Source: Sanguinoderma infundibulare
Taxonomy: Eukaryota; Basidiomycota; Agaricomycetes; Polyporales; Polyporaceae
Length of the DNA: 64,000 bases
NCBI GenBank assembly: GCA_032821775.1
Contig: JAVLRN010000008.1
Coordinates: forward strand, 372,001-436,000
Direction: 5' to 3'
Below are positions 62,996 through 64,000 of the stretch, piece after piece (positions within the stretch are counted from its first letter, which is position 1; the number at the start of each line of letters is the position of its first letter). The position numbers and the translations under genes are program-made. The notes below the pieces were generated by a model. It was given only the letters and a program-made list of their open reading frames with translations. It was not told the origin of the DNA and ran no database searches.

Positions 62996-64000
62996 ACTAC
63001 CAGCCTCACCGCATCAGCAGAAGCAGCTTGGAAACCGCCTTGCTCGACCCACACCCCGCGCCGCCGCCAACGCAACACATCGTCCCTCCCAACACCCCAT
63101 CACTGCAGTGACGGCTTGCTTCATAAATTGACCCATATTGATAGCTGATGCCCTTCGACTGCTTACAGTCGTGGCATGGTATCGTGTCCCTTGGACAATA
63201 GACGCATTCGTAGTTAATAAGCTCCTTGTACGAACGATAGACGAATCAATGTTCGCATTTCGCTAGTCTGTTCGCCGGCGCAAGGTACCAACACAAGGGG
63301 GGAGGAGCACGTCACCCGCAGGTACAACTATTGAGTATCGAGCAGCAACTTTAGGTGAGTGCAACACCCATGTCCAGAGACGTCGCACGCGAATAATTTT
63401 CTATGGGCCAAGTTATGTGAGCTTCATAAATCAACCCATAGTACATTCGCCGCATACGAGAGCGGCCCCTTGAACGTGGGTGTCGAATCGCGATTCCGCT
63501 CAAGCGCGAAAGGCGGTCTGGTAGCGTGGGGGTAATGAGTTTATGGTAGGATGTAACTCACCCAGGGGCCCTTATAATCCATCGATAGACCTGCTCCCAG
63601 CAAGAGTTCATCCACAAGCGGAATCATTTTGCGGCAGTTAGCTCGGGTGCACTACAAAATCATCAGCGGTGTCGGCACTATCGAAGAAGATCCAACTGGT
63701 GTGCAGACAATTTGTAACGGTGAGGTTTTTCATCTGATAACGTCCTGGGACGTCAAACTTACAATGGAACCTTGAGGAGGTGCACACTCACCACAGCACA
63801 ATTCTCGGTCTTGATCGAACTAATGCTTGCCTAATAGCAACTTTCAAGGGTAAGCAGGACACGGCTTTCCAGAGACGTGGCCTACGACCAATATACTATC
63901 GGCTGGTCTATTTGGACACAAATTGAACCAACCCCTAGTACATTCGTCACATGCGAGCGCGTCTCCTTGACCGGGGGTGTCGCACCGCGCCTCTGGTGCA
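62996..64000. repeat. Further copies of the module 3' flank
   Basis: Two partial copies of the element also found at 55080-55210, 25110-25230 and 32440-32530 lie at about 63355-63490 and 63845-63990 (words such as TCCAGAGACGT, CTAGTACATTCG/ATAGTACATTCG and GCGTCTCCTTGA). No gene. The second copy runs into the window edge, so the repeat array probably continues. Confidence 0.5.

Noticed and set aside
24700..64000. Possibility that the repeats are transposons
   Set aside because: No transposase, reverse transcriptase, integrase, terminal inverted repeats or LTRs were found; the repeated units consist of ordinary genes with their flanks.

Overview
This looks like nuclear DNA of a filamentous basidiomycete, most likely an Agaricomycete. 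Most genes are cut by introns of about 45-65 nt with GT..AG borders. The families present (FunK1 kinase, DUF6533 seven-helix protein, HET domain, multi-exon GT2 glycosyltransferase) are typical of mushroom-forming fungi. There are no operons, ribosome-binding sites or CRISPR arrays. Introns and exon joins given here were worked out by hand from splice signals and comparison of paralogues.

Left part (1-24 kb). Two paralogous membrane GT2 glycosyltransferase genes sit tail to tail (3' half at 1-1401, full gene at 3463-7116). A gene-poor stretch follows. Next are two minus-strand paralogues for single-pass membrane proteins with a beta-sandwich-like ectodomain and a C-terminal PP-x-Y-S tail (11.2-14.4 kb). 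A small family of homeodomain-like genes and remnants lies at 15.0-21.7 kb, with a DUF6533 seven-helix membrane protein embedded in it. Then comes the first IRG-like GTPase (22237-23646) and a FunK1 fragment.

Central part (24.7-55.6 kb). This is a duplicated array of one module: a long gene 'A' (proline-rich, AT-hook-like), a short paralogue 'B' (about 117 residues), and, divergently transcribed across about 1.6 kb, an intronless gene for an immunity-related-GTPase-like (IRG/p47) protein 'C' with an N-terminal myristoylation signature and a long Ala/Glu/Arg coiled coil. Module 1 (25.4-31.0 kb) and module 2 (32.7-38.1 kb) are direct repeats about 7.1 kb apart. Module 3 (49.4-54.9 kb) is an inverted copy of module 2. 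An extra GTPase (39973-41184) and a remnant with only promoter and first codons (31923) show a second GTPase per unit. The spacer of the inverted repeat holds a Ser-rich gene (42552-44555) and a tRNA-Gly(CCC) (47367-47437). One arm carries an inserted array of degenerate short repeats (47.9-48.46 kb).

Right part (55.7-64 kb). A broken HET-domain gene, a fragment of gene A, an apparently intact FunK1 kinase gene (57298-60105), a degenerate B-A pair (60.9-63.0 kb) and further copies of the module 3' flank run to the window edge. IRG-like GTPases, HET and FunK1 genes together, with repeated duplication and decay, suggest a fast-evolving recognition or defence locus. That function is an inference. 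The A/B proteins match nothing I recognise, and the A-B/C module is the main candidate for something undescribed.
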